Below are positions 18,757 to 26,799 of a stretch of 64,000 bases of DNA, one piece after another. Position numbers and translations under genes: made by a program. The notes below the pieces were generated by a model. That model ran no database searches and was not told where the DNA came from. It saw only the letters and a list, made by a program, of their open reading frames with translations. How positions within the stretch are numbered: position 1 is the stretch's first letter; the number at the start of each line of letters is the position of its first letter. Source of the stretch: Nocardia wallacei (GTDB lineage: Bacteria > Actinomycetota > Actinomycetes > Mycobacteriales > Mycobacteriaceae); contig NZ_AP023396.1 of the NCBI RefSeq assembly GCF_014466955.1, positions 1,736,001 through 1,800,000 of the forward strand, read 5' to 3'.

Positions 18757-19092
18757 TCAGCTTTGCGTAGCTTCTACTTCCTCCAGCGTCGTCGGCACGT
18801 GATAGGGCGGTCGTCCTCTGCCCTGAACTCGATAGCGGCCCCAGAAGTCACGATCGCCGATGGTCGCCGGCGCCTCGCCCGTACTGGTCCGGATCAGCAC
18901 GGAACGTCGGCGTCCCCCTAACAGATTGTCGAGTTCGTCGTTCTGGCGGATGCGCCCGTACCAGCTGAAGCGGCCGTCGATGGGTTGGAAATAGCCGCGC
19001 AGTTCGACTTGCACCTCGACGTCGTCGGTTGCGATCACCACTGTGGCCGGCCCGATGTAGTCAGAGGCATCGTGCGGACTCTGAGACTTCAC
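18757..19092 (-). CDS. DUF4873-like small protein
   Basis: A 111-residue protein starts with GTG at 19092, chosen because GGAGG lies eight bases ahead. It has the pattern YIGPATVVIATDDVEVQVEL ... PIDGRFSWYGRI, which I recognise as the DUF4873 family, found alone or fused to flavin monooxygenases in actinobacteria. No signal peptide or membrane segment is seen. It heads the MFS transcript and faces the di-iron oxygenase gene across a shared regulatory region. The biochemical role of this family is unknown. Confidence 0.75.
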   Translation of the reverse strand: MKSQSPHDASDYIGPATVVIATDDVEVQVELRGYFQPIDGRFSWYGRIRQNDELDNLLGGRRRSVLIRTSTGEAPATIGDRDFWGRYRVQGRGRPPYHVPTTLEEVEATQS

Positions 19093-19218
19093 TGTGAACT
19101 CCTCCGTTTGGTCGATAGTCGACGCCAGCGATCGGATCGCCCGGCACTGGGGCCAAGTAGCCCGGCGTCGGGATCGGGGCCGGCCCTTGACAAGCCGCGC
19201 CGCCGGGGTCAAAGTTAC

Positions 19219-19270
19219 CTCATACCCAAAGTATCCGCTACTGCCCGTATTGCACTCTTGAGCGGATACC
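19219..19270. promoter_or_regulatory. Divergent regulatory region with mce-like operator
   Basis: Bases 19219-19242 repeat 5535-5558 of the mce operator with three differences; both contain the core ATACCCARAGTAT. In addition GTATCCGCT (19231-19239) is repeated as a perfect inverted copy AGCGGATAC at 19261-19269, 21 bases away. The region lies between the DUF4873/MFS transcript and the oxygenase gene, so one regulator could control both directions. Promoter boxes are not clear enough to place. Confidence 0.6.
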
Positions 19271-19348
19271 GGGTTACTGCCACCGGACGTTGATCCGGAC
19301 TGGATGTATCGATGCAGAGTCATCGATCGAGTCTCAAAGGAGCGACAG

Positions 19349-20335
19349 ATGACGACCAGTGACGTCAGGGCCGAGACCAACGGGCAGATTGCCGTAACCA
19401 CCGACGGTATGGCGCGCGTGAGCGGTCGGCGACCCATTGACCTGCAACGATCGGCCGGACGACTGCTCAAGACTTCCGTAGAGAAGTTCTACGACGCCGA
19501 AGTCGACATCGACTGGGATAGTCCGTGGTTGCCGGATAAGGCGTGGTTCCCCGAGCATCGCCTGTCCCTCTACGGCACCGGTCTGTGGAACCGGCTTTCC
19601 GAGGAACAGAAGATCGACCTGGGCAAACATGAGTTGGTGAGCATCCTCAGCTTCGGGATCTACGCCGAGAATTTGCTGAGTATGGCGTTGCTACGGCTGA
19701 ACACGACGGGTGATCTCGTCGACAACAAGGCCCTATACGCACTTGCCGAGGTTGGCGACGAGAGCCGCCATTCCACAATGTTCGCGCGTCTGATCGCCAA
19801 AACGGGGATCCCGCCCTACAAGCTTCCGCCGGGGTTTCTGTCGCTGGCGAAGATCCTGCATTTCGTCCCGCTCGGGCCCTCGATCCAGGGCGCGACCTTG
19901 CTGATCGAGGAGATTCTCGATCGGGCACAGCGTGAAGCGATGAACGACGAACGCCTACAACCGCAGGTCCGGCAGTTGATGAAAATTCACGTGCTCGAGG
20001 AGGCCCGCCACATCACGTTCGCGCGCTCCGAGCTTGTCGAGGGTATGCGGTCGCGAGGCCGGATCTCGCGGGCATGGCACCGCGGCGTCCTCGCAGTTGT
20101 CGCGAACCTGTCCTACCCGATCTTGATCAATCCCAAGCTGTACCGTGCTGTCGGCGTGCATCCTCTGCGGGGGTTCCTCGCTTGCCAATTCGGCCCGCAC
20201 TACCGGGAGAACCTGCAGTTCATGTCCGAGCCGATGATCCGATTCTTCGATGAGGCAGGAATGATGGAAGGTCGCTTCACCATGTTCCTTTGGCGCCTGA
20301 CGAGGAGCCTGCCCGACGATATCGCCCGGCGGTGA
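19349..20335 (+). CDS. AurF-like di-iron oxygenase
   Basis: The 328-residue protein resembles the ferritin-like di-iron oxygenase family that includes the N-oxygenase AurF. Candidate iron ligands are in YAENLLSMALL, EVGDESRHSTMF and VLEEARHITFAR; the repeated (D/E)ExRH motifs are the best evidence. ATG 19349 is preferred because AAAGGAG lies about seven bases ahead; the frame extends to 19304. It is the first gene of the oxidative set and would act in the cytoplasm using O2 and electrons, perhaps from the reductase encoded at 23032. The substrate is unknown. Confidence 0.8.
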   Translation: MTTSDVRAETNGQIAVTTDGMARVSGRRPIDLQRSAGRLLKTSVEKFYDAEVDIDWDSPWLPDKAWFPEHRLSLYGTGLWNRLSEEQKIDLGKHELVSILSFGIYAENLLSMALLRLNTTGDLVDNKALYALAEVGDESRHSTMFARLIAKTGIPPYKLPPGFLSLAKILHFVPLGPSIQGATLLIEEILDRAQREAMNDERLQPQVRQLMKIHVLEEARHITFARSELVEGMRSRGRISRAWHRGVLAVVANLSYPILINPKLYRAVGVHPLRGFLACQFGPHYRENLQFMSEPMIRFFDEAGMMEGRFTMFLWRLTRSLPDDIARR

Positions 20336-20533
20336 ACAGACTCGGACCGGCGTGAACAGCACCACGCATATTGCTGAGCGCAAGTCGCGCCGTGATATGT
20401 TGCGGCGGGCACTCGTCGAATCCCGCGAACTCCTCGGTCCTGCCGCCGGTCCGACATATCCGCAGTAGCTGAGTAGCTATCGAAAATTTGTGGCCACCTG
20501 TACCGCACGTGAGCCAACGTCCAGAGGAAATCG

Positions 20534-22132
20534 ATGAGTAATAACCGTTCTGCCAAATACACGGGAAAGACCAATGGTTCGGGAGGTCGTGCAGCGAGCG
20601 AGAGGGTGCACACAACAGAGGTCCTCATCGTCGGGAGCGGATTCTCCGGCATGGGAATGGCGATTCAACTGCTGAAATCGGGAATGAATGACTTCTTGAT
20701 AATCGAGAAGGATTCCGAAATCGGCGGAACCTGGCGCGACAATACATATCCGGGCTGTGCCTGCGACGTCCCTTCTCACATGTACTCGTACTCTTTCGAG
20801 CCCAAGCCGGATTGGAGTCACTTGTGGGCAGGACAGGATGAAATTCAGCAGTATCTCCTGAGTCTCGCACGCAAGTACGATCTCTATAGCCGCACGCATT
20901 TCGGGCGGGCCTTGCAATCCGGATACTGGGATCCTGGTGATTCCGCGTGGCATGTTACGACCTCCGACGGCAACGAGTACGTTGCCCGATTCCTGGTTTC
21001 AGGCGTAGGCGCACTCCATATACCGAATATCCCCCAGATCAAGGGGCAGAAGAAGTTCGCTGGTGCAGCATTTCACTCGGCGCAGTGGGATCATGACTGC
21101 ACACTGGATGGCAAGAAGGTCGCTGTTATCGGGACGGGTGCGAGCGCAATCCAATTCGTTCCGGAAATTGCCAAGGTAGCCGATGAACTGCATCTATACC
21201 AGCGGACGCCGGCGTGGGTACTGCCCCGTAGGAACGTCAAGGTCCCGAAGGCGATCCAAGCCCTGCTCACGAGGGCGCCGATCCTCGCCAAAGCCCTCCG
21301 GACTGCCATCTACTGGTCAGCGGAGTCACTGTCGATAGGACTGAACGGACATATCAATTTCATGCGTCCGCTCGAGAGTGTCGCAAAGTGGAACATAGCG
21401 CGGGGAATTGATGATCCCGCGCTGCGCAAGAAGCTCACCCCCACGTATCGCATCGGGTGCAAAAGAATCCTCGGTTCCAGTGACTACTACCCAGCGCTGA
21501 ATCGGCCCACTACATCCGTCATCACCGACGGGATCGCCGAGATCACCGAGGACGCCATCATATCCCAGTCCGGTGACAAGCGTCCGGTCGACGTGATCAT
21601 CTATGCCACCGGTTTCCACGTAACCGACGGGTTCGACCACCTCCGGCTCAAGGGTGCGTCCGGTCGTGAACTCTCCTCCGTATGGTCGGACGAAGGGATT
21701 CAAACCCATCTCGGCATCACCACCGCAGGTTTCCCGAACTTGTTCTTCCTGCTCGGCCCCAACACCGGGCTCGGTCACAACTCGGTGGTATTCATGATCG
21801 AATGCCAGATCAGGTACATCATCGGCGCGATTCGGCTCGCGAAGCAACGTGGCGCAGCTGCGCTCGAGGTGCGTGAACCCGTTCAGCGGGAATTCAACTC
21901 GGACATCCAGCGGAAATTGGTGAACGGGGTCTGGAGCAGCGGGGGGTGCACCAGTTGGTACCTCGATGCACAGGGTGTCAATCGGACGGTCTGGCCAGGT
22001 TTCACCTGGCAGTATTGGCGGCGTACCCGCAATGTCGCGGACTCTGATTTCGCGTTGGTCGGCGAGTCGACAGGTGATCGAAGCGGCGACCTCCTTCCGA
22101 ATTCGATCAAGAAGGGTAGCTTGCCGCGATGA
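20534..22132 (+). CDS. Flavin monooxygenase, Baeyer-Villiger type
   Basis: This 532-residue enzyme has an N-terminal FAD-binding motif (VLIVGSGFSGMGMAIQL, near residue 30), the Baeyer-Villiger fingerprint FAGAAFHSAQWD (near 178) and the NADPH-binding motif VAVIGTGASAIQFVP. It would insert oxygen into a ketone to give an ester or lactone, using NADPH and O2. The start has AGAGGAAA six bases ahead. Its stop overlaps the next gene (ATGA). With an SDR and a hydrolase nearby, a chain of alcohol to ketone to ester to acid is plausible, but the substrate is inference. Confidence 0.92.
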   Translation: MSNNRSAKYTGKTNGSGGRAASERVHTTEVLIVGSGFSGMGMAIQLLKSGMNDFLIIEKDSEIGGTWRDNTYPGCACDVPSHMYSYSFEPKPDWSHLWAGQDEIQQYLLSLARKYDLYSRTHFGRALQSGYWDPGDSAWHVTTSDGNEYVARFLVSGVGALHIPNIPQIKGQKKFAGAAFHSAQWDHDCTLDGKKVAVIGTGASAIQFVPEIAKVADELHLYQRTPAWVLPRRNVKVPKAIQALLTRAPILAKALRTAIYWSAESLSIGLNGHINFMRPLESVAKWNIARGIDDPALRKKLTPTYRIGCKRILGSSDYYPALNRPTTSVITDGIAEITEDAIISQSGDKRPVDVIIYATGFHVTDGFDHLRLKGASGRELSSVWSDEGIQTHLGITTAGFPNLFFLLGPNTGLGHNSVVFMIECQIRYIIGAIRLAKQRGAAALEVREPVQREFNSDIQRKLVNGVWSSGGCTSWYLDAQGVNRTVWPGFTWQYWRRTRNVADSDFALVGESTGDRSGDLLPNSIKKGSLPR

Positions 22133-22986
22133 GAGAGTTCAGCGACCGAGTCGTCTCGGTAACCGGGGCAGGTTCCGGAATCGGCCGTGCAGTTGCAATT
22201 CGACTCGCCGGCGAGGGCGCGCGGCTGGCCATTGCCGACATCGACGGCGAACGGGCCCGCGAAACCGCCTCCATGTGTACCGCGCTGGGTGTCGAATGCC
22301 AGCACTATCAGCTCGATGTGGCCGATCGTAGCGCATTCACGGAATATCGTCGTCAGGTCCTCAGCGACTTCGGTTCGGTCAGTATGGTAATCAACAATGC
22401 CGGGGTCGCACTCGGCGCCGACATACTGGATATGCAATGGATCGACTTCGAATGGTTGATGTCGATCAATTTCTGGGGAGTCGTGAACGGCACGAAACTA
22501 TTTCTTCCGGATCTGATCGACTCGGGCGACGGCCATGTTGTCAACGTGTCGAGTGTCTTCGGACTGATGGCCATTCCCAGTCAGAGCGCATATAATGCTT
22601 CCAAATTCGCCGTCCGAGGCTTTACCGAGGCGTTGCGCCAGGAGATGCGAATTAACCGGCTACCGGTGGGTGTAACATGCGTGCATCCGGGTGGTGTTCG
22701 CACAAATATTGTGCGCGGAGCTCGAGGTGTCGGCGCGATGGGTGATCAGGAGAAGATTGTCGCCGGTTTCGATCGTATAGCGCTCACCACTCCGGAAGGC
22801 GCCGCCGAAACGATCTTGAAGGGCGTGCGACGGAACAAACCTCGAGTCCTTATCGGACCCGATGCCCTGGGTTTCGATTTCGTCGCCCGCGCGGTGGGGC
22901 CGAGGTATCAGGACCTGAACGCTCCGCTGGCCCGTGTCGGCTATGCGATCGGCCGTCGTTACGGCCTTGTCAAGCGCGACAGTTGA
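22129..22986 (+). CDS. Short-chain dehydrogenase/reductase
   Basis: The 285-residue product is a classical SDR. It has the cofactor motif TGAGSGIG at residues 12-19, NNAG near residue 88, the catalytic serine in NVSSVFG, and YNASK. An aspartate after the second strand (IADID) suggests NAD rather than NADP. It overlaps the Baeyer-Villiger gene by four bases, and a role in making or using the ketone substrate fits. Enzymes of this type are often partnered with such monooxygenases in terpene, steroid or cyclic ketone breakdown. Confidence 0.92.
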   Translation: MREFSDRVVSVTGAGSGIGRAVAIRLAGEGARLAIADIDGERARETASMCTALGVECQHYQLDVADRSAFTEYRRQVLSDFGSVSMVINNAGVALGADILDMQWIDFEWLMSINFWGVVNGTKLFLPDLIDSGDGHVVNVSSVFGLMAIPSQSAYNASKFAVRGFTEALRQEMRINRLPVGVTCVHPGGVRTNIVRGARGVGAMGDQEKIVAGFDRIALTTPEGAAETILKGVRRNKPRVLIGPDALGFDFVARAVGPRYQDLNAPLARVGYAIGRRYGLVKRDS

Positions 22987-23031
22987 ATCTGGGCCACGGG
23001 CCGGAATAATAGAGAAGGAATATCCTGGAAG

Positions 23032-24063
23032 ATGAGCATGCCATGTGAACTCACGGTCTCCCGTGTAGTGCAGGAAACAGCGGATGCGGTGTCCATTTGG
23101 TTCGAGGTGCCCGAGCAGCAATTGGGCGTATTTGCCTACGACCCCGGGCAGTTTCTTACGTTGCGTATTCCCGGAGCCGGTGACGGGGAATATGTGGCCA
23201 GATGCTATTCGCTCTCGAGTTCCCCGCATGCAGACGACTCGCTAGCTGTCACAGTGAAACGCACGGAGGGCGGGTACGGATCTAACTGGCTGTGCGACAA
23301 CATCAAGGTTGGAGCTGAGGTAACCGTTCTGCCGCCCACCGGGCACTTCACACCGAAAGACCTGGATGCGGACATGGTTCTGTTCGCAGCTGGTAGCGGA
23401 ATCACCCCGGTGTTATCCATCGTCAAGTCGGCTCTGCTCGAAGGTGGCGGCCATCTCGTTCTCTTCTATGCCAACCAGCATGCCGAGAGCGTCATCTTCG
23501 GTGAAGACCTCCGTTACCTCGCCAAGCAGTTTCCCGAGCGACTGACTCTCATCGAGTGGCTGGAGAGCGAGCGTGGGCTACCGGACCGAAGCGCAATCCT
23601 TGAAATCTGCCGTGAGTACCGAAATCGGATGTATTTCTTGTGCGGGCCGGCGGCGTTCATGGATTTGGTGGTAGACGCGGCGCGCGAAGCCGGCGTGCAG
23701 CACCGGAACCTACACCGAGAAGTATTCCAATCTCTGCACTCCGATCCCTTCGACGTGGAGAACTACGTCAAGGAATCAATGACGAACGAACAAGCCCGTC
23801 TAGTAGTATATCTCGATGGTGATCGCGCCGAGCTGGAATGGCCGAAAGATTTGACCCTGGTCGAGGTCTTGTTGAACGAGGGGTACTCGCCTCCGTATTC
23901 CTGCCGGGAAGGCGGATGCGGTGCATGTGTGTGCAAGGTTATCGACGGCGATATAGAGATGAGAGTAAACGAGGTACTCGATGATGATGATATCGAGGAA
24001 GGTGATCGGCTGGCATGCCAGTCGGTACCCGCCACCAATTCGGTGACTGTGACATTCGACTGA
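23032..24063 (+). CDS. FAD/NAD(P)H reductase with C-terminal 2Fe-2S ferredoxin domain
   Basis: The 343-residue protein has an FAD domain (RCYSLSSSP), a nicotinamide-binding domain (LFAAGSGITPVLSIV, FLCGPAAFMD) and a plant-type ferredoxin domain. Cluster cysteines of the latter are in YSCREGGCGACVCK and LACQS. This is the KshB/HmpX-like layout of reductases that feed electrons to Rieske, P450 or di-iron oxygenases. The obvious partner here is the AurF-like enzyme at 19349. It starts 45 bases after the SDR gene, with GGAAG just before a double ATG. Confidence 0.92.
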   Translation: MSMPCELTVSRVVQETADAVSIWFEVPEQQLGVFAYDPGQFLTLRIPGAGDGEYVARCYSLSSSPHADDSLAVTVKRTEGGYGSNWLCDNIKVGAEVTVLPPTGHFTPKDLDADMVLFAAGSGITPVLSIVKSALLEGGGHLVLFYANQHAESVIFGEDLRYLAKQFPERLTLIEWLESERGLPDRSAILEICREYRNRMYFLCGPAAFMDLVVDAAREAGVQHRNLHREVFQSLHSDPFDVENYVKESMTNEQARLVVYLDGDRAELEWPKDLTLVEVLLNEGYSPPYSCREGGCGACVCKVIDGDIEMRVNEVLDDDDIEEGDRLACQSVPATNSVTVTFD

Positions 24064-24156
24064 CCATGCGTTCGCGCAGGCCCCGTAACGGCGTTCATGC
24101 TCGCCCGATCCAGCGCGCAATCGCCGCCCGCGATATCGGTCACTTGTCCGATAGCG

Positions 24157-24170
24157 TATACTCGGCCAGA
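24157..24170 (+). promoter_or_regulatory. -10 box for a leaderless TetR transcript
   Basis: TATACT at 24157-24162 ends seven bases before the ATG at 24170, so transcription would begin at or next to the start codon. No ribosome-binding site precedes the ATG. The sequence GTATACTC also shares ATACTC with the left half of the mce operator, which would allow autoregulation. Confidence 0.45.
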
Positions 24171-24913
24171 TGGCGGGCGCACAAAAGCGGATTCGGGAGG
24201 TCGGTAGCTCGGTGGTTCGGCGAATTGACGCACGCTCGAGCCGATGGGAAGAGCACCGGGTCCTGGTTCGAGCAGAACTGGTCGACGCAGCGTACCGTGC
24301 CTTCGGCAAGTACGGTCCGGACGCGAGCATGGACGACATCGCTCGGGAGGCGGGTGCGACAAAACCCAAGCTGTATCGCCACTTCAAGGACAAACTGGGC
24401 CTTCGTGCAGCTGTTATCGAACGTGCGAAGGAACTCATGTGGTCGAATGTGCTTGCTACCGTTGATTTCGGATCCGATCCGATTCGAAGTGTGATGAATC
24501 AGCTCGTCGAGCAATACTCGCAGCTGGTCGACGAGCACAAGAACGTCTTCCAGTTTCTCGTTCGTAGTCATTTTAGCGACAATTCATCGGGATCGGATCC
24601 AGCTCTTGAGAACGCACGTGAACTGGCAGGTTTCATTGCGGGTCATTTCGTCACGGTTTTGGACACCGCTGGGGCTGACACGTCGGGCATAGACTTGGTG
24701 GTGCAGTCGATCGTAGGGGCGAGCCTCTCCGCGACGGATTGGTGGATAAACTCGCAATCCGATCCGACCTCGGCTATGCCGAGAAAGGCTTTCGTCGAGC
24801 ATCTCAGCGCAATCATTTGGGGGATTATCGATTCCTCGGCGCGAGCTCGTGGAATCCGGATAGACCCGGATTCGACTTTGCGGATTGAGAATATTGGACT
24901 GATCGAGGCTTAG
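24170..24913 (+). CDS. TetR-family regulator of the mce/oxygenase region (probable)
   Basis: A 247-residue TetR-type repressor. About 30 extra N-terminal residues precede the HTH (residues about 32-80), which includes YGPDASMDDIAREAGATKPKLYRHF. The remaining helices form a ligand-binding domain with no assignable ligand. It is the last gene of the oxidative set. Operator-like sequences shared by the mce promoter and 19219-19242 make it the leading candidate for their regulator; this is inference from position. Related actinobacterial TetRs that control lipid uptake respond to acyl-CoA or steroid-CoA ligands. Confidence 0.88.
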   Translation: MAGAQKRIREVGSSVVRRIDARSSRWEEHRVLVRAELVDAAYRAFGKYGPDASMDDIAREAGATKPKLYRHFKDKLGLRAAVIERAKELMWSNVLATVDFGSDPIRSVMNQLVEQYSQLVDEHKNVFQFLVRSHFSDNSSGSDPALENARELAGFIAGHFVTVLDTAGADTSGIDLVVQSIVGASLSATDWWINSQSDPTSAMPRKAFVEHLSAIIWGIIDSSARARGIRIDPDSTLRIENIGLIEA

Positions 24914-25389
24914 CTGAGCGAATTCGAGCCAAACGCCGGTCGAAGACGACGCGGGATGAGCTTATCTGCCATAGCGCGGTGACACTGCCGGATTGCATCC
25001 CCGCGGGGCAAAAGACCCGTGAGCAATGCCGTGGTCGCGCCATCGCCGGTGGGCGGGACGACCGCCGATCGGCCTGGTCCGCATCGATTGCTCGGTGCGT
25101 CAGCGTCGTCGGTGCTGCTCTACCCAACGCAGCAGCTGGTTGGGCTTGCCCGGCTTGTGCATGACAGCTCATGTGTCATTTGATAGTTTCGGGATTGCTT
25201 TCGTGCGAACCTGCGGACCCGAATCGATGGATCCGACGCGAACTTGGTTCAGACCGCCCGCAACCGCTGGCGACCACTTCGCGCTCGACGTTCCTCCGGC
25301 CGAGTCCGAGCTACGTTTCGAGAGCGTCGCCGCCTACTTGTCGTTGAACCAGCTGCTGTGGAATCAAGGGAAACGAGGGTACCGCTGCT
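24914..25389. other. Intergenic, no gene recognised
   Basis: About 475 bases lie between two convergent TetR genes. A plus-strand frame of 137 codons (25026-25439) runs into the end of the next gene. It has no family motif that I recognise and no good ribosome-binding site, so I do not call it. Confidence 0.5.
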
Positions 25390-26169
25390 TCAATGGCTCG
25401 GTACCGCGTTGTGGCATGCAGCTGAGGCATCTGGTCTGAGACCCGCAGAGCCCACCCCGAGATAACGTAGGGCAATCTCGGAGATCCGGCGTGCCGTTTC
25501 GGCGCTGTCGCTGGCCGGTAGTACGAGATGGCTGATCGTCAATCGAATGAGCGCATCGACTGCGTCGGCCACGTCATTGGCGTCGATGGTGGGGTAGTGG
25601 TGGAGGAACGCGGTGACCAGTCGCTCGGACGCGAGTTGAAGCATGGAGGCAGAGGTTGTCAACAGGGGGAGGACGCCGGTTTCATCGCGCGGGCCGCTAC
25701 CGGGTGTAGTCAGGACGGCTTTGAGTAAGGGGCTGGCTGCAGCCTCGTCGAGCGTGTAGCGAACTATCGCTCGGATCGATTCAGGCAACGCGCTGCGGTT
25801 GGAAGCAAGCAAATCCTCGATCCCGGTCAGGAATTGCTCCGCTTCGTGCAGAACGAGTGCATCTCCAAGCCCTTGCTTGTCGCCGAACTCTCGATACAGC
25901 GTGGCGCGTGATACTCCGATCAGACCGGCTACCTCGCCGAATCGTACACGTTCCCAGCCCTTCTCGACCGTCAGGGCGCGGGCGGCGCGGATTGCTGCCT
26001 CGCGGAGGTGTCGCCTGAACGACAGCCTCACCGATTCTTCCACCACCCCTCGGATGGTAACAGAACGTGGGTTTTGTTCATGAGTGGACAAACTCCCGGA
26101 CACTTCGTCATGTCCGCGCGCGTTGCTTGATCGCGAGCTATGTGCGACAAGCAGCGGAGATCTGATCAA
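25390..26169 (-). CDS. TetR-family regulator of the thioesterase/P450/BtrH-like cluster (probable)
   Basis: The 259-codon frame encodes a TetR regulator; the HTH lies at residues about 55-100 (VRFGEVAGLIGVSRATLYREF). The first 40 residues are unusual, and the true start may be at one of the GTG codons near residue 42. It is divergent from the thioesterase-P450-BtrH-like genes with 99 bases between, a typical arrangement for a local repressor. The ligand cannot be inferred. Confidence 0.85.
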   Translation of the reverse strand: MIRSPLLVAHSSRSSNARGHDEVSGSLSTHEQNPRSVTIRGVVEESVRLSFRRHLREAAIRAARALTVEKGWERVRFGEVAGLIGVSRATLYREFGDKQGLGDALVLHEAEQFLTGIEDLLASNRSALPESIRAIVRYTLDEAAASPLLKAVLTTPGSGPRDETGVLPLLTTSASMLQLASERLVTAFLHHYPTIDANDVADAVDALIRLTISHLVLPASDSAETARRISEIALRYLGVGSAGLRPDASAACHNAVPSH

Positions 26170-26172
26170 TTG

Positions 26173-26205
26173 TTGACAAAATGGTTCTGATTGTCTCCAA
26201 TGTAG
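26173..26205 (+). promoter_or_regulatory. Possible promoter for the thioesterase operon
   Basis: TTGACA at 26173-26178 sits between the divergent genes. A weak -10 (CAATGT, around 26198-26203) is about 19 bases downstream. Only the -35 is convincing. Confidence 0.3.
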
Positions 26206-26268
26206 TTGTATCGCGGTCCTGCTCGAGTCTTATGTTGGGCGCGCGTTAGTCGACAGAGAGGTCTGGCC

Positions 26269-26799
26269 ATGGACAAGGCTTCGGATGCGGTCAGTAGGTT
26301 GTCTGACCCAGGCGTGGAGGACTGGGTGCGCTCGTTCCGGCTCCTGGAATCCGGATCGCCAGAGTTGCCGCCGCACCATCCCGACTGTCTTGGTTGTGGG
26401 CCGGCCAACCCGCACGGACATTCCCTATCGGTGCGGCGTTGCGAGGGCGGCGTCGTTGCTCACCATCTTTTCGACCAGCGTCATGTCGGAGCGCCGGGGA
26501 TCGCGCACGGTGGCGCGGTGGCGACCGTCATCGACGACCTGTTCGGCTTCTTGCTGTACACGGTCGGCGAACTCGCCGTGACCCGGAATCTCGACATGGA
26601 TTATCTCGCCCCGGTACTGCTCGATACCCCCTACACGCTGCACGCCGAGGTACGGTCGCGGCATGGCCGTAAGTTGAATCTCGCGGCCAGGATGGAGGAT
26701 CTAGAAGGGCGCTCGGTCACTACGGCAACCGCCGTGTTCATCGTGGTCGAGGCCGAACACTTCCTGCAGTCGCGGGCGAAGGCTCGGAGGCAGGCGTGA
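26269..26799 (+). CDS. PaaI-like hotdog thioesterase
   Basis: This 176-residue protein has a single hotdog fold. CLGCGPANPHGHSL near residue 45 is followed by the family motif GIAHGGAVATVIDDL, and LDMDYLAPVLLDTP covers a central strand. Members hydrolyse acyl-CoA or acyl-carrier thioesters. ATG 26269 is preferred, with AGAGAGG ahead; the frame extends upstream. It overlaps the P450 by four bases (GTGA), so it probably works on the same pathway as the P450 and the BtrH-like protein. Confidence 0.85.
   Translation: MDKASDAVSRLSDPGVEDWVRSFRLLESGSPELPPHHPDCLGCGPANPHGHSLSVRRCEGGVVAHHLFDQRHVGAPGIAHGGAVATVIDDLFGFLLYTVGELAVTRNLDMDYLAPVLLDTPYTLHAEVRSRHGRKLNLAARMEDLEGRSVTTATAVFIVVEAEHFLQSRAKARRQA

Noticed and set aside
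19205..19245. KstR-type operator
   Set aside because: The known KstR palindrome has AAC/GTT arms around a TAGAAC-like centre; the motif here, ATACCCARAGTAT, is different.
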